Position numbers and translations under genes: made by a program. From NCBI RefSeq assembly GCF_014284235.1, contig NZ_JACOGD010000008.1, forward strand, positions 62,001 through 126,000: a stretch of 64,000 nucleotides of DNA, given 5' to 3'. This stretch comes from Cognatundibacterium curvum (GTDB lineage Bacteria; Pseudomonadota; Gammaproteobacteria; Burkholderiales; Burkholderiaceae_D). Shown one piece after another: positions 46,658 through 58,178 of the stretch; within the stretch, counting starts at the first letter, position 1; each line of letters opens with the position of its first letter. The notes below the pieces were generated by a model. It did not search any database and was not told the origin of the DNA. It saw only the letters and a program-made list of their open reading frames with translations.

Positions 46658-47760
46658 GCTAATGCTTCCAAAATAGTGGCGATCTGCTGCGTCGCCGCGC
46701 GTTGTCCCAGTTGATGCGCTGTCTCTGCCATACGCTGGCAATCAGCACGACTCAGGGCGGACAACTGTGTTGCCAAAGCTTCGGGAGTAAGCCCGCTCTG
46801 GCTGATAAAAATTGCGGCCTGCTGCTGCGCCATCCATTCCGCATTCTGCTTCTGATGCGAAGTACTGGATGCCATGAAGGGCACCAGAATACTCGCGACA
46901 CCTGCGGCTGTTAATTCAGACACGGTAATCGCACCGGCACGGCAAATCACCAGATCGGCATCGGCATAACGGCGCGGCATATCATCGATAAAATCGAGCA
47001 CCTCGGCTTCAACCCCGGCTTGCTGATAATTCGCACGCAAAGCGGCAATATGCTGTTTGCCGGATTGATGTGTCACGACCGGACGCTGTTCCGGTGCCAG
47101 CAATGCCAAGGCTTCAGGCAGGGTTTCATTGAGCACTTTTGCACCCAGACTGCCACCCACGATCAGGATGCGCAATGGTCCCTGACGCTGCGCATAACGC
47201 TGCGCCGGTGCCGGCAGTTCGCAAATCTCACGCCGGATAGGATTGCCGGTCAGGCGCAACTTTCCATTCATCTGTGAGCCGCCAGACATTCCCGCTGCCG
47301 GTAAGCCAAACAGTAAATGCTGTGCCAATGGCTGCAGCACTTTATTCGACAACAGCAAAGCGGCATCCGCATTCATCAGTACCAGCGGCACACCACGGCA
47401 GGCAGCCATCACGCCGCCAGGGACGGTCACATAACCGCCCATGCCTAACACCACATCCGGTTTGCGCTGGCCGATCAGGCGATAGCAAGCGATGAAACTG
47501 CTGATCAGTTTCCAGGCACCGGTCAGGCTGTGACGCAGGCCTTTACCGCGCAAGCCACGGAAATCCAACGTATCCATAGCGATGCCGTGTTGCGGCACAA
47601 TCTGATTTTCCATACCGGCTTGTGTGCCCAGCCAGCTGACCTGCCAGCCGCGCTCACGCATCATGTCGGCAATCGCCAGCCCAGGAAAAATATGACCGCC
47701 AGTACCGGCCGCCATAATCATCAGTGTTTTCTGAGTGCTGCCCGCGTTGCGCTTGATCAT
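46654..47760 (-). CDS. murG: UDP-GlcNAc:undecaprenyl-PP-MurNAc-pentapeptide GlcNAc transferase
   Basis: Makes lipid II from lipid I on the inner face of the membrane. The 368-residue GT28 protein has [51 protein letters not shown], and the acceptor/donor block [23 protein letters not shown]. The N-terminal [12 protein letters not shown] precedes the first strand. It overlaps ftsW by four bases (47757-47760) and murC by four bases. Confidence 0.97.
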   Translation of the reverse strand: MIKRNAGSTQKTLMIMAAGTGGHIFPGLAIADMMRERGWQVSWLGTQAGMENQIVPQHGIAMDTLDFRGLRGKGLRHSLTGAWKLISSFIACYRLIGQRKPDVVLGMGGYVTVPGGVMAACRGVPLVLMNADAALLLSNKVLQPLAQHLLFGLPAAGMSGGSQMNGKLRLTGNPIRREICELPAPAQRYAQRQGPLRILIVGGSLGAKVLNETLPEALALLAPEQRPVVTHQSGKQHIAALRANYQQAGVEAEVLDFIDDMPRRYADADLVICRAGAITVSELTAAGVASILVPFMASSTSHQKQNAEWMAQQQAAIFISQSGLTPEALATQLSALSRADCQRMAETAHQLGQRAATQQIATILEALA

Positions 47761-48974
47761 AAGCGGCCTCCGCGCATCAGTACCCGGTTCTCAAAATCTA
47801 CCCGTAACAAAATCGCCAGTCCTACACAGTTAATCATCACACCTGAACCACCATAACTCATTAACGGCAAGGTCAGTCCTTTGGTTGGCAGCAAGCCCAG
47901 GTTCACACCCATATTAATAAAGGTCTGCACGCCTATCCATAAACCTATGCCCTTGGCAGTCAGGCCAGCAAACGTCTGATCCAGCGCGATCGCCTGACGG
48001 CCGATTTCAAATGCGCGTTTAACCAAAAAATAAAACAGCAGGATCACGGCAGTCACACCGAAAAATCCTAATTCTTCACCGATCACGGCCAGCAGGAAAT
48101 CAGTATGTGCTTCCGGCAGATAGTGCAGCTTCTCTACACTGGCACCGAGGCCGACACCAAAAATCTCACCACGACCAAACGCGATCAGGGAATGCGTGAG
48201 CTGATACGCCTTACCCAGTGCATGATCTTCCTGGAAAGGATTCAGGTAAGCAAAAATCCGCTCCCTGCGCCACGGCGACAACACAATCACCATGGTGAAA
48301 ATACCGACCAGCGTTGCTGCGATACCGCCAAACCAGATACCGTTAATACCACCCAGGAATAAGATACCCATCGCGATACAAACGATCACCCCAAACGCAC
48401 CCAGGTCCGGCTCCAGCAATAATAGTAAGCCGACTACCGTTACCGCCGCCATCATGGGCAGAAAACCCTTGGTCAGCTTATGCATGTATTCCTGTTTTCT
48501 GACCGTGTAATCCGCTGCATACAAAACCATGAACATTTTCATGAATTCAGACGGCTGCAGGTTGATCACCTTCAGAGAAATCCAGCGCTTCGCACCATTG
48601 ACGCCCTTACCCAGACCCGGCACCAGCACGATGACCAGCAAAATCAGGGTAGCGACAAACAAATACGGTGCCAGCTTTTGCCAGGTGGCGACCGGAATCC
48701 GGAAGGCAAATGCAGCAGCCACCATAGAAATCAAAATAAACATCCCTTGCCGCAGCAGGAAATGATTGTTCTTATAGTTCGCGTATTTCGGCGAATCCGG
48801 TAAAGCGACAGAAGCGGAATACACCATCACCATGCCGAATAACATCAGTATCATGGTGACCCACACCAGCAGCTCATCGTAGTTCATCATTTTGGAGCGA
48901 TGCACCAGCTGCGTCTCCGGCCCCGGGGCCGAAAACGGGAGTAATTTCTGCAATGGAAGCAATAACTGCTTCAT
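47757..48974 (-). CDS. ftsW: FtsW, septal peptidoglycan glycosyltransferase (SEDS)
   Basis: A SEDS-family polymerase that builds septal glycan with FtsI. The 405-residue protein has about ten membrane segments after a cytoplasmic N-terminus, [27 protein letters not shown], the ...[18 protein letters not shown] block with the conserved glutamate nearby and the [18 protein letters not shown] motif, then [12 protein letters not shown]. It begins one base into the murD stop (TGATG, 48974). Confidence 0.96.
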   Translation of the reverse strand: MKQLLLPLQKLLPFSAPGPETQLVHRSKMMNYDELLVWVTMILMLFGMVMVYSASVALPDSPKYANYKNNHFLLRQGMFILISMVAAAFAFRIPVATWQKLAPYLFVATLILLVIVLVPGLGKGVNGAKRWISLKVINLQPSEFMKMFMVLYAADYTVRKQEYMHKLTKGFLPMMAAVTVVGLLLLLEPDLGAFGVIVCIAMGILFLGGINGIWFGGIAATLVGIFTMVIVLSPWRRERIFAYLNPFQEDHALGKAYQLTHSLIAFGRGEIFGVGLGASVEKLHYLPEAHTDFLLAVIGEELGFFGVTAVILLFYFLVKRAFEIGRQAIALDQTFAGLTAKGIGLWIGVQTFINMGVNLGLLPTKGLTLPLMSYGGSGVMINCVGLAILLRVDFENRVLMRGGRL

Positions 48975-50476
48975 CAGCAGACCTCCCCGCGTTCCAGCGC
49001 GATCTCACGCACACTGGCAATAAATACTTCGGCACGGTGCGCATAATTGCGGAACATATCGAGACTGGCGCATGCCGGCGATAACAACACGATGTCGCCT
49101 TCCTGCGCCAGCGCTGCGGCCGCTGCTGTCGCGGCTTCCAGTGTGGCGTGGTCTTGCAGCTCAACGCCGCTCTCTGCCAATACCTGACGCAGCACGTCTT
49201 TGTCTTTACCGATCAGCAGTACTGCTTTGGTATAGCGGCTGACCGGATCGCTTAAAGGAGAAAAGTCCTGGCCCTTGCCATCACCACCGGCAATCAGCAC
49301 GATGCGTCTGGCACCCGCGCCTAATTGCTGGCCCAGTCCGGTTAAGGCGGCGACAGTAGCGCCAACATTGGTGCCCTTGCTATCATCGACATAATCGACG
49401 CCAGCCACAGTCGCGACGCTCTCTACCCGGTGTGGCTCACCTTTGTATTCACGCAGCGCATGCAGCAAAGGCGCCAGTGGCAAACCTATGCCACGGCATA
49501 GTGCCAGTGCGGCCAGCGCATTGCTGGCATTATGCTGGCCACGAATCTGCAAGGCATCCACCGGCATTAAGCGCGTCAAAATCACAGGGATTTCTTCTGC
49601 CTCTTTTTTCTTGCGACGGCTGCTCACGACCGGGATATCTTCAGCCGGATTAGCGGTGACCAGCCAGGTCATACCATGTTCATGCAACAGGCCCAGATCA
49701 TGCAGATAATCGGGCGCGGAACAACCAAAACTCACCACTGCAGCGCCGCTCTTCGCCATGATCATGACTTGCGCATCATCGCGATTGAGTACCTGTACCG
49801 TACCTTCGCCAAATATTCTGGCCTTGTCCTGACTATAGGCAGCCAGGCTGCCATGCCAGTCCAGATGATCCTGGCTGATATTCAATACTGTCGCCACATC
49901 CGGTTTCAGGCTATACGTGCTGTGTAACTGGAAGCTGGATAATTCCAGTACCCAGACCTGCGGCAGCGTCTGCTGTTCCACACATTCGAGCAAGACATCG
50001 AGTACCGCCGGGCTGATATTGCCCGCAATCCGGGTTTGCAAGCCTGCGCGTTCGCACAGCAAACCGACCATGCTGGTCACTGTGGTTTTACCATTGGTGC
50101 CGGTGATCGCAATCACTTTGGGTTGGTACGCAGTTTGTTCACGCAAGTCCTGCAAAGCCTGAGCGAAGATTTCCATCTCGCCCCAAACCGGGATTTGGCG
50201 TTCCTGCGCCAGCGGCAGCAATGCGGCTAATTCTTTGCCGGGTGCCAGACCAGGACTGACAGCAATCAGCGTGATTCCGTCCAGCAAAGACGGCTGAAAC
50301 TCGCCTGCCACAAACTCTGCTGGTGTAGCGAATTGCGCAAGCGCAGACAAACGCTCAGGCTGGCTGCGGGTATCCGCCACACGCAGGGTGGCACCGGCAC
50401 GCGACAACCAGCGCGCCATTGCCAGACCGGACTCACCGAGCCCCAGAACCAGTACGTGTTGATCAGAATAATTCAT
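48974..50476 (-). CDS. murD: UDP-N-acetylmuramoylalanine--D-glutamate ligase
   Basis: Adds D-glutamate to UDP-MurNAc-L-Ala. The 500-residue protein has [21 protein letters not shown], the ATP loop [63 protein letters not shown] and [17 protein letters not shown]. It is longer than E. coli MurD (438) because of insertions, including a charged [11 protein letters not shown] loop about residue 285. The start follows mraY after a 64-base gap, one of the few real spacers in the cluster. Confidence 0.95.
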   Translation of the reverse strand: MNYSDQHVLVLGLGESGLAMARWLSRAGATLRVADTRSQPERLSALAQFATPAEFVAGEFQPSLLDGITLIAVSPGLAPGKELAALLPLAQERQIPVWGEMEIFAQALQDLREQTAYQPKVIAITGTNGKTTVTSMVGLLCERAGLQTRIAGNISPAVLDVLLECVEQQTLPQVWVLELSSFQLHSTYSLKPDVATVLNISQDHLDWHGSLAAYSQDKARIFGEGTVQVLNRDDAQVMIMAKSGAAVVSFGCSAPDYLHDLGLLHEHGMTWLVTANPAEDIPVVSSRRKKKEAEEIPVILTRLMPVDALQIRGQHNASNALAALALCRGIGLPLAPLLHALREYKGEPHRVESVATVAGVDYVDDSKGTNVGATVAALTGLGQQLGAGARRIVLIAGGDGKGQDFSPLSDPVSRYTKAVLLIGKDKDVLRQVLAESGVELQDHATLEAATAAAAALAQEGDIVLLSPACASLDMFRNYAHRAEVFIASVREIALERGEVC

Positions 50477-50540
50477 ACCCGGCTACATCCACTTTTTCTC
50501 AATAACGTTACAAAAAACACGAGCTGCTTTGCGTATTGGA

Positions 50541-51710
50541 TTAACGCAATTTCAGCGACGACAAACCGATCAGCACCAACAACATGGTAATGATCCAGAA
50601 GCGCACCACTACCTGCGTTTCTTTCCAGCCTTTTTTCTCAAAATGATGATGCAGCGGCGCCATCAGGAATAAGCGGCGACCAGTGCCATAACGCTTTTTG
50701 GTGAACTTGAAATACGAAACCTGCAGGATGATGGACAGGGTTTCTGCGACAAAAATACCGCCCATGATGAACAGCACGATTTCCTGTCGGACGATCACGG
50801 CAATAGTTCCCAAGGCACCACCCAACGCCAATGCGCCGACGTCACCCATGAATACCTGGGCCGGATGGGCGTTAAACCACAGGAAGGCCAAACCCGCACC
50901 TGCCATCGCGCCACAGAAAATCAGCAATTCACCGGCACCCGGAATATAGGGGATCAACAGATATTTGGAATACACCGCGTGACCGGACAAATACGCAAAC
51001 AAGCCCAGCGCCACACCGACCATGATGATAGGCATAATCGCCAGCCCATCCAGACCATCGGTGAAATTCACCGCATTCGAGGTGCCCACAATCACGCAAT
51101 AGGTCAGGAAAATAAAGCCCCAGACACCGAGCGGATAACTGATCGATTTAAAGAAAGGCACGATCAGATCTGCCTTCGGTGGCAGATACATGCTGAAACC
51201 CGACTGTACCCAGGCATAAATCAAATCCAGAATTTTGGAGCCACTTGGCGCCGATACCGAAAACGCGAGGTAAAACGCAGCCGCAATACCGATCACCGAT
51301 TGCCAGAAATACTTTTCACGCGAACGCATGCCTTCCGGATCTTTGTGAACTACCTTACGATAGTCATCGACCCAGCCGATCGCACCATAACCCAGTGTAA
51401 CGATCAGCACGATCCAGACAAAACGGTTACTCAGATCAGCCCACAATAAAGTAGAAATCCCTATCGACAGCAAAATCAATGCACCGCCCATGGTCGGCGT
51501 ACCGGATTTGACCAGATGCGTTTCCATTCCATAGGCGCGTACTGCCTGGCCAACTTTCATGCGGGTCAGCATACGTATCACCGCCGGTCCGGCAAAAATG
51601 CCGATCGACAGTGCAGTCATGGTGGCGAATACCGCGCGGAACGTGATGAATCCAAAGACGCGTAGCAATCCCAGATCTGACTTAAAATATTCTGCTAACC
51701 AAAGCAACAT
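50541..51710 (-). CDS. mraY: phospho-N-acetylmuramoyl-pentapeptide transferase
   Basis: Integral membrane enzyme that transfers phospho-MurNAc-pentapeptide to undecaprenyl phosphate, forming lipid I. The 389-residue protein has about ten membrane segments, the [12 protein letters not shown] block, the aspartate-rich [34 protein letters not shown] and a C-terminal [19 protein letters not shown]. The sequence [24 protein letters not shown] at the start is typical for proteobacteria. It lies 18 bases after murF. Confidence 0.97.
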   Translation of the reverse strand: MLLWLAEYFKSDLGLLRVFGFITFRAVFATMTALSIGIFAGPAVIRMLTRMKVGQAVRAYGMETHLVKSGTPTMGGALILLSIGISTLLWADLSNRFVWIVLIVTLGYGAIGWVDDYRKVVHKDPEGMRSREKYFWQSVIGIAAAFYLAFSVSAPSGSKILDLIYAWVQSGFSMYLPPKADLIVPFFKSISYPLGVWGFIFLTYCVIVGTSNAVNFTDGLDGLAIMPIIMVGVALGLFAYLSGHAVYSKYLLIPYIPGAGELLIFCGAMAGAGLAFLWFNAHPAQVFMGDVGALALGGALGTIAVIVRQEIVLFIMGGIFVAETLSIILQVSYFKFTKKRYGTGRRLFLMAPLHHHFEKKGWKETQVVVRFWIITMLLVLIGLSSLKLR

Positions 51711-51728
51711 GCTAAAAACTTCCTATTG

Positions 51729-53123
51729 TTATTGTAGTGTTGATACCAATTCGGTCTGGCTCGCCAGATACTGCACGACCCTTTCCATTTTCATGAAGCG
51801 CGAGCCTTTCACCAGCACGGTGCTGTCTTTGGTGAGTGCTGCTGCCAGCGCGCTTTGCAGCGCCTCTACGCTGGCAAAATGTTGTGCACCTGTGCCATAG
51901 GCACTGACAGCATGCGCCACCAGTTCACCCAGCAAGTACAGATGGGTGATGCCGGACTCGCGTGCATAGGCACCGATTTCGGCATGGAACTGCGGTCCGT
52001 TCACACCCACCTCGCCCATATCACCGAGCACCAGCATGCGTGGTCCGGCCGACTGGCGCAGCACATCGATTGCGGCGCGCACAGAATCCGGATTGGCGTT
52101 ATACGTGTCATCAATCAGCAGCGCACCATTGCTCAGGGTTTGCGCCTGCAGTCTGCCTTTCACCGGCGCAAACGCTTCCAGCCCCTGCACGATCTGCGCA
52201 TCAGGAATTCCTATCGCGAGGCAGCAAGCAGCAGCAGCCAACGCATTCAGCACATTGTGTTCACCAGCCGCATGCAGACGTATGCTGAGGCTGCGGCCCT
52301 GAAAACTGGCTGTCAGCACACTACCAAATTGTTGTGGCACATAGCTGGCACTGACTTCCGCCTCAGCCTGCAAGCCAAAACGCAGGATACGGCGCTGCCC
52401 GGATTCCTTCGCATAAGCAGCCCACAAAGCGCTGTACTCATCGGCATACGGGAATACCGCTACGCCATCCTGCGGCAAGGCGCGGATGGCTGAACCATTT
52501 TCTTCTGCTACGGCCTGCACCGTTTGCATAAACTCCTGATGTTCACGCTGTGCGTTATTGACCAGCACTACGCCGGGTTGCGCCACTGAAGCCAGCAAGG
52601 CGATTTCACCCGGATGATTCATACCCATTTCTATCACCGCAGCACGATGTTGCGCAGTCAGCCCGAACAGAGTCAGCGGCACGCCGATTTCATTATTCAG
52701 ATTACCGCTGGTCGACAGCCTGGCCGTTTCACCAAACGCAGTCGCCAAAATCGAGGCGATCATCTCTTTGACGGTGGTTTTACCATTACTGCCGGTCACA
52801 CCGATTACAGGCAAAGTAAATTGCTGACGCCAGTAACGTCCGGTTTCTGCCAGCGCCTGTTTGGTATCCGGCACGATGATGGCAGGCAGTGCAAAATTTG
52901 CCGGTACGCGTTCGGCGATCACCGCAGCAGCACCGGAGCTGGCGACCTGTTCAAGAAAATCATGCGCATCAAAATTATCACCGCGCAGTGCCACGAACAG
53001 GTTGCCCGGCGCAATACGGCGGCTGTCGGTAGTCACGCCGCTCAGGCTGACGTCAGAAGCTAAATCTGCACTGACAGTGGCCTGGCTGAGTGCAGGCAGT
53101 AATTGCTGAAGCGTGGTTTGCAT
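51729..53123 (-). CDS. murF: UDP-MurNAc-tripeptide--D-alanyl-D-alanine ligase
   Basis: Attaches D-Ala-D-Ala to complete the stem peptide. The 464-residue protein has VTTDSRRIAPGNLFVALRGDNFDAHDF, the ATP loop VTGSNGKTTVKEMIASIL, EMGMNHPGEIALLASVAQPG, DDTYNANPDSVRAAID and LGDMGEVG. It overlaps the murE stop by one base (53123) and precedes mraY by 18 bases. Confidence 0.97.
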   Translation of the reverse strand: MQTTLQQLLPALSQATVSADLASDVSLSGVTTDSRRIAPGNLFVALRGDNFDAHDFLEQVASSGAAAVIAERVPANFALPAIIVPDTKQALAETGRYWRQQFTLPVIGVTGSNGKTTVKEMIASILATAFGETARLSTSGNLNNEIGVPLTLFGLTAQHRAAVIEMGMNHPGEIALLASVAQPGVVLVNNAQREHQEFMQTVQAVAEENGSAIRALPQDGVAVFPYADEYSALWAAYAKESGQRRILRFGLQAEAEVSASYVPQQFGSVLTASFQGRSLSIRLHAAGEHNVLNALAAAACCLAIGIPDAQIVQGLEAFAPVKGRLQAQTLSNGALLIDDTYNANPDSVRAAIDVLRQSAGPRMLVLGDMGEVGVNGPQFHAEIGAYARESGITHLYLLGELVAHAVSAYGTGAQHFASVEALQSALAAALTKDSTVLVKGSRFMKMERVVQYLASQTELVSTLQ

Positions 53124-54643
53124 TATGAAGTCCTCTTCATGCTGGTAGCGACCGTGGCCAGCGCCAGCGAGGCGTGCTCCTGATCAGAAAATGGCCATTT
53201 TTTGCCCTGAATATCCTGATAGGTTTCATGGCCTTTACCAGCGAGCAGAATGACATCGCGGTCGCTCGCATGCTTAATCGCGTACAAAATCGCAGATGCG
53301 CGGTCTTCGATCACGTGAGCCTGACGGCGCATACCAGCCACGATCTGAGTGATGATGGCGGATGGATCTTCGGTACGCGGATTATCGCTGGTGACCACGA
53401 TATGCTGTGCGGTTTCCGCCACCAGTCCCATTTGCGGACGCTTGCCCGGATCACGGTCGCCACCGCAACCGAATACACACCAGAGCTGGCCTGCGCGTTC
53501 AGTCGCGACCGGCAGCAGGGTTTCCAGGGTTTTTTGTAAGGCATCCGGTGTGTGCGCATAGTCGATCACGACCATGGCGTGACCAGGCGAGCCGAGTAAC
53601 TGCATACGTCCCGGAACCGGCTCCAGTTTTTCTATCACCGCGACTGCCTTGGCAAAAGGAATGCCCTTAGCCAGCAGTACCGCAATCACAGCAAGTACAT
53701 TGCTGATATTGAAGCGACCGATCAAATGCGTTTTGACCTGGGCATGACCAAATGGCGAATCCAAATGAAAGCTGGTACCGGCATGCGTAGTCTTCAAATG
53801 CGTCGCCAGCAGCGTCGCACTGCCGTCTTCAGCATTTTTTTCCAGACTATAGCTAAGCAGATTGACTTCGGGATGCTGAGCACGCATGTGCTCCAGCATC
53901 TGTGCACCGAATGCGTCATCCAGATTCACGATCGCATTTTTCAGACCTGGCCAGTCAAACAGACGCTGCTTCGCCGCTGCGTAGTTCTGCATATCGCCGT
54001 GGTAATCAAGATGATCACGGGTCAGATTGGTCAGCACTGCGGTATCAAAATGCATGGCATCCAAACGCCCCTGATCCAGACCGATAGACGAAACCTCTAT
54101 CGCCAGTGCCTGTGCGCCCTGATCGCGCAATCCGCCTAAGGCACGCTGCAGTTGTATCGCATCCGGCGTGGTGAAACCGGTTTCCTGCAAATGCGCGACG
54201 CTGCCCTGCTGATACAGGCCCACACCCAATGTTCCGATCACTGCGCTATCGCATTTGAGTAAGGACAAGGCCTTGGCTATCCATTGACTGCACGAGGTCT
54301 TGCCATTGGTACCGGTGATACCGACGGTATGCATAGACTGATCCGGATGTGCATACCAGGCCGCAGCCAGTTCAGCGACACAGCTGTGTAAATCCGTCAC
54401 CGCCAGATGCGGCACGGTCCAGTCGGCTTGCCAGCTAAAATCTGCTGCTTCATAGACGATGGCAGCCGCGCCCTGCTCGATAGCTTGCGCAATGAAATTG
54501 CGGCCATCGCCCTGATGGGTAAGCAGCGCGAAAAATACGTCACCCGCAAGTATCTGTCGGGAATTCGAACACAGCTGCGCATCTGCCGCATGTGTTCTGA
54601 GCCAGCTTAAGATTTCGTTCATGGAGACATCGGTGTTGATCAT
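53123..54643 (-). CDS. murE: UDP-MurNAc-L-Ala-D-Glu:meso-diaminopimelate ligase
   Basis: Adds the third stem residue. The 506-residue protein has DVFFALLTHQGDGRNF, the ATP loop [27 protein letters not shown], and VTSDNPRTEDP. DNPR is the signature for meso-diaminopimelate specificity, in agreement with mpl at the left end of the window. ATG 54643 overlaps the last base of the ftsI stop (TAATG), and GGAGAG lies a suitable distance upstream. ATG 54622 is a weaker alternative. Confidence 0.97.
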   Translation of the reverse strand: MINTDVSMNEILSWLRTHAADAQLCSNSRQILAGDVFFALLTHQGDGRNFIAQAIEQGAAAIVYEAADFSWQADWTVPHLAVTDLHSCVAELAAAWYAHPDQSMHTVGITGTNGKTSCSQWIAKALSLLKCDSAVIGTLGVGLYQQGSVAHLQETGFTTPDAIQLQRALGGLRDQGAQALAIEVSSIGLDQGRLDAMHFDTAVLTNLTRDHLDYHGDMQNYAAAKQRLFDWPGLKNAIVNLDDAFGAQMLEHMRAQHPEVNLLSYSLEKNAEDGSATLLATHLKTTHAGTSFHLDSPFGHAQVKTHLIGRFNISNVLAVIAVLLAKGIPFAKAVAVIEKLEPVPGRMQLLGSPGHAMVVIDYAHTPDALQKTLETLLPVATERAGQLWCVFGCGGDRDPGKRPQMGLVAETAQHIVVTSDNPRTEDPSAIITQIVAGMRRQAHVIEDRASAILYAIKHASDRDVILLAGKGHETYQDIQGKKWPFSDQEHASLALATVATSMKRTS

Positions 54644-56406
54644 TACATGCTCTCCTGCACACTGTTATCAGGAATAATGCTGGTCACTGAAGAATCAGGA
54701 GGAACATTCATAGAGCGCAAAACATTGGCCGTGATGGCCGCAAATACCGGTGCGGCGACGATACCACCGTAATAGCCACCAATAGTCGGTTCATCAATCA
54801 TCACCGCCACAATTACGCGTGGTCTGGAGACCGGTGCAAAACCGACGAAATCGCCTATGTATTTTTTGACATAGCGACCGCCTTCGAGTTTATGCGCAGT
54901 TCCGGTCTTACCGGCCACGCGGTAACCGGCGATACGGGCTCGGGGTGCAGTACCACCCGGCTCAGTCACAGACTCCATCATCAGGCGCATTTGCTGCGCG
55001 GTTTTTTCTGAAATCACGCGCTGACCATGCGGCATTTCTGAGGTTTTTTCAAAGGTCAAAGGAATCAAGTCGCCATTGCGTGCAAAGATGGTGTAAGCAC
55101 GCGCCATCTGGATCAGCGACACCGAAACACCATGGCCATAACTCATGGTCGCCTGTTCGATAGGACGCCAGTTTTTATGATTGCGTAAGCGACCTGCGAC
55201 TGCACCAGGGAAACCGATTTTTGGCTGCTGACCAAAGCCCACCGTGGTAAATAACTCCCACATTTCTTTAGGCGGCATTTGCAAAGCCATTTTGACGGTA
55301 CCAATATTCGAGGATTTCTGTATTACCTGCGACACCGTCAGCGAGCCTTGTTTATGCGCATCATGAATCGTTTCTGGACCGATTTTCATCACGCCTGGCG
55401 CTGTTTCTATGATGGTGTCCGGCGTCACACGACCGGTTTCCAGCGCCCATGCGACCGGAAACGGCTTCATGGTCGAGCCGGGTTCAAAGGTATCGGTCAA
55501 AACCCGGTTACGCAATTGCGCACCGGTCAGTACCGAACGGTCATTCGGGTTATAGGTGGGCAGATTCACCAGCGCCAGCACTTCACCGGTCTGTACGTCG
55601 ATCACAACCGCACCACCCGCCTTGGCCTTGTGTTTTTCGACTGCCTCTTTCAAATGAGTGAAAGCGATGTACTGGATTTTGCTGTCTATCGACAGGGTCA
55701 GTTCCTTGCCATCATGCGGTTCACGAATCGCCTGTATATCTTCAACGATGCGGCCCAGACGGTCTTTGATCACACGGCGGCTGCCCGGCTTACCGGCCAG
55801 ATTTTTTTCCGAGGCCAGCTCTATGCCTTCCTGCCCGATATCTTCCACGCTGGTAAAACCAACCACGTGCGCCATCACCTCACCTTCGGGGTAATAGCGT
55901 TTATATTCTTTACGCGCTTCGATGCCTGGGATGCCCAGTGCCAGGATTTTTTCTGCCACCGGCATTTCCACCTGGCGCTTCAGATACACCAGCTGACGGT
56001 CAGAATCGAGCTTCTTACGCAAATCGGGCTCGCTCATTTCCAGCAGGCTGGCCAGCTGGCTTAATTTTTCTGCGGGCGCAGCGCGCACATCTTCCGGATC
56101 GGCCCAAATCGCACGCACCGGTACAGAAGACGCCAGCACCTGACCATTTCTGTCAGTGATTTTGCCGCGCGTGGCAGGTAATTCTATATTGCGGGTATAA
56201 CGGCTGGCGCCCTGCTTTTGCAAGAAATCTGTACTTTTCACTTGCAGGAATAAGGCACGCGCAATCAGCGCAAAAAATGCGCTGAACAACAGGAACAACA
56301 CCAGACGTGAACGCCAGGTCGGCAGTTTCACTTCCAGTAAAGGATTCGACGCATAGGCGACGCCGCGTGAGGCGGCAGTGCGGGACATATTGCGGCCGCG
56401 ACTCAT
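54643..56406 (-). CDS. ftsI: FtsI, septal D,D-transpeptidase (penicillin-binding protein 3)
   Basis: Crosslinks peptidoglycan at the septum. The 587-residue protein has a cytoplasmic N-terminus, one membrane segment (LVLFLLFSAFFALIARALFLQ), the pedestal domain with RGKITDRNGQVLASS, and a transpeptidase domain: SxxK at STMKPFPVAWAL, SxN at SSNIGTV and KTG at VAGKTGTAHK. Class B layout, with no glycosyltransferase domain. It overlaps ftsL by four bases and murE by one. Confidence 0.97.
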   Translation of the reverse strand: MSRGRNMSRTAASRGVAYASNPLLEVKLPTWRSRLVLFLLFSAFFALIARALFLQVKSTDFLQKQGASRYTRNIELPATRGKITDRNGQVLASSVPVRAIWADPEDVRAAPAEKLSQLASLLEMSEPDLRKKLDSDRQLVYLKRQVEMPVAEKILALGIPGIEARKEYKRYYPEGEVMAHVVGFTSVEDIGQEGIELASEKNLAGKPGSRRVIKDRLGRIVEDIQAIREPHDGKELTLSIDSKIQYIAFTHLKEAVEKHKAKAGGAVVIDVQTGEVLALVNLPTYNPNDRSVLTGAQLRNRVLTDTFEPGSTMKPFPVAWALETGRVTPDTIIETAPGVMKIGPETIHDAHKQGSLTVSQVIQKSSNIGTVKMALQMPPKEMWELFTTVGFGQQPKIGFPGAVAGRLRNHKNWRPIEQATMSYGHGVSVSLIQMARAYTIFARNGDLIPLTFEKTSEMPHGQRVISEKTAQQMRLMMESVTEPGGTAPRARIAGYRVAGKTGTAHKLEGGRYVKKYIGDFVGFAPVSRPRVIVAVMIDEPTIGGYYGGIVAAPVFAAITANVLRSMNVPPDSSVTSIIPDNSVQESM

Positions 56407-56675
56407 TTGACTTCCACCGCTTTCAGATACTGCGTGCGATCCGGTGTGATCGGCAGCATATTCAATTCACTGGCCGCTGTGGCCTGGATGCGCGAATGCT
56501 TACCCAGCGTGGACTGATCCAGCTTGAGCTGGGTCCATTGCAATTCGTACTGACGACTCAGGGTCTGTTCGCGCTCGAGCTCAATAAACAGGCGACGCGC
56601 CTGATATTGCGCATTGATCAGCAGCAGTGCGCAGCTGATCAGTAAGGCGGCGAGCACGATATTCAGCTTGGTCAT
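56403..56675 (-). CDS. ftsL: cell division protein FtsL
   Basis: Small bitopic protein of the FtsQLB complex. The 90-residue protein has a short N-terminus, a membrane segment ([20 protein letters not shown]) and a periplasmic coiled coil ([20 protein letters not shown]). Size and place between rsmH and ftsI confirm the assignment even though FtsL sequences diverge. It overlaps both neighbours by four bases. Confidence 0.93.
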   Translation of the reverse strand: MTKLNIVLAALLISCALLLINAQYQARRLFIELEREQTLSRQYELQWTQLKLDQSTLGKHSRIQATAASELNMLPITPDRTQYLKAVEVK

Positions 56676-57634
56676 TGCGCGCTTCCCTCCGGCAAACGCT
56701 CTGCCACACGCAAAATCGCTGAGCGGGAACGCGGATTCACGGCGATTTCCTGCTCAGACGGTTTGATACGTTCGATCAGCCGCATTTTGGGTTGCGGCAG
56801 TTCAGTCTGACGTATAGGCAAACGGCGGTCCGGTTGCTCGACCTTGACCTTAGAGGCAAAGAATTGCTTGACGATGCGATCTTCCAGCGAATGGAAGCTG
56901 ATCACCGACATGCGTGCCTGCGGTGCCAGCGCCGCATAGGCGGCGTCCAGACCTACTTCGAGATCTTCGAGCTCTTTATTGATGTAAATCCGTATAGCCT
57001 GAAAGGTGCGAGTTGCCGGGTCCTTACCCTTCTCGCGAGTTTTGACGGCGTGTGCGACCAGTTGTGCAAGTTGTCGGGTTCCAGTAATGGGATCCGTTTT
57101 CCGGCAAGCAACAATCGCCTTTGCAATCTGAAAAGCAAACCGTTCTTCCCCATAATTCTTAATCACCTCCCTGATTTTTTCCTCGTCTTCTTGCGCCAGC
57201 CATTCTGCAGCAGAGATACCACGGGTGGTATCCATACGCATATCGAGTGGACCATCGGCCCGAAAACTAAAACCACGTGCGGCATCATCCACCTGCGGCG
57301 AAGAAATGCCGAGGTCGAGTAACACACCGTCTACGTGCTGAATTTGCAATTGCGCCAGCGCTTCTGTGATGGTCGCAAAACTATTGTGTACGATCGTAAA
57401 ACGCGGATCGCGTATTTCTGCGGCATTGGCGATGGCCTGGGTATCTTTATCAAAAGCGATCAGACGACCGCGTTCCGATAACTTTTCCAGGATCAGGCGA
57501 CTATGCCCGCCACGCCCAAAAGTGCCGTCTATATAAGTGCCATGCGCACGCTCGCCACTCAAATCGAGGGCATCCACCGCCTCGTGCAAAAGCACGGTGG
57601 TGTGCGTGAATTCTGTCGCCTGCTGATTGGTCAT
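56672..57634 (-). CDS. rsmH: 16S rRNA (cytosine1402-N4)-methyltransferase
   Basis: SAM-dependent methylation of 16S rRNA C1402. The 320-residue protein begins [19 protein letters not shown], followed by [18 protein letters not shown] (SAM motif), [29 protein letters not shown], a helical insert domain, [18 protein letters not shown] and [16 protein letters not shown]. It is ten bases after mraZ and overlaps ftsL by four bases. Confidence 0.97.
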   Translation of the reverse strand: MTNQQATEFTHTTVLLHEAVDALDLSGERAHGTYIDGTFGRGGHSRLILEKLSERGRLIAFDKDTQAIANAAEIRDPRFTIVHNSFATITEALAQLQIQHVDGVLLDLGISSPQVDDAARGFSFRADGPLDMRMDTTRGISAAEWLAQEDEEKIREVIKNYGEERFAFQIAKAIVACRKTDPITGTRQLAQLVAHAVKTREKGKDPATRTFQAIRIYINKELEDLEVGLDAAYAALAPQARMSVISFHSLEDRIVKQFFASKVKVEQPDRRLPIRQTELPQPKMRLIERIKPSEQEIAVNPRSRSAILRVAERLPEGSAQ

Positions 57635-57643
57635 TGCTCGCGA

Positions 57644-58072
57644 TCAGAAAGTGAAATTATTTAAAACATCCGGCGCACCTGCCGCTTTGGCATTGGCTTC
57701 ATTCTCAGCCAGACGACCGGCATCCCAGATTTCGAAATGACTGCCCATGCCTAACAGCATGATGTCGCGCTGTATGCCCACTGCATTACGCAGCTCCGGT
57801 GCCAGCAGGATGCGCCCTGCGCTATCCATGTCGACATCGAAGGCATTACCAAGAAAAATACGTTTCCAGTCACGCGCCTGGATAGGCCAGGCAGCGATTT
57901 GTTCACGGTGGGATTCCCAGGTGGGGCGCGGAAACAGCAACAGACAACCGTCAGGATGACGGGTCAGGGTGATTTGCCCCTGATAGCGTTCGCTCAGGGC
58001 ATCACGATAGCGCGCAGGAATACTCATCCTGCCTTTCGCATCGAGATTGAGTGCGGATGGACCCTGAAACAC
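57644..58072 (-). CDS. mraZ: transcriptional regulator MraZ (GTG start)
   Basis: DNA-binding repressor of the dcw cluster, made of two tandem AbrB-like MraZ halves. The GTG at 58072 gives a 142-residue protein starting [22 protein letters not shown], which is the standard family N-terminus. AAGG lies eight bases upstream. The second half contains [15 protein letters not shown]. The open frame reaches 58150, but the extra residues do not belong to the family and cover the promoter. The DxxGR signature is present in both halves (DAKGR, DSAGR). Confidence 0.95.
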   Translation of the reverse strand: MFQGPSALNLDAKGRMSIPARYRDALSERYQGQITLTRHPDGCLLLFPRPTWESHREQIAAWPIQARDWKRIFLGNAFDVDMDSAGRILLAPELRNAVGIQRDIMLLGMGSHFEIWDAGRLAENEANAKAAGAPDVLNNFTF

Positions 58073-58120
58073 GCTATTTACCTTTTGTCTGAACTTGTAC
58101 GCGGAAGTGGTTTGGTGAAG

Positions 58121-58178
58121 ATATAAGAATGCTGGGATTTTTTCCCACAAAATTACACTTTTTCACACTAATGCCCAC
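58121..58178 (-). promoter_or_regulatory. dcw promoter with four MraZ boxes
   Basis: On the minus strand four direct repeats of GTGKRN occur at an exact 10-base period: GTGGGC (58178-58173), GTGTGA (58168-58163), GTGTAA (58158-58153) and GTGGGA (58148-58143). This is the known MraZ operator pattern. A promoter overlapping them reads -35 TTGTGG (58150-58145), an 18-base spacer and -10 TTATAT (58126-58121). Binding would block the -35, consistent with autorepression of mraZ. Confidence 0.82.

Noticed and set aside
57644..58150. Longer MraZ beginning at 58150
   Set aside because: The extra 26 residues are not part of MraZ and would cover the -10 and -35 region and overlap the last MraZ box. GTG 58072 fits the family N-terminus.
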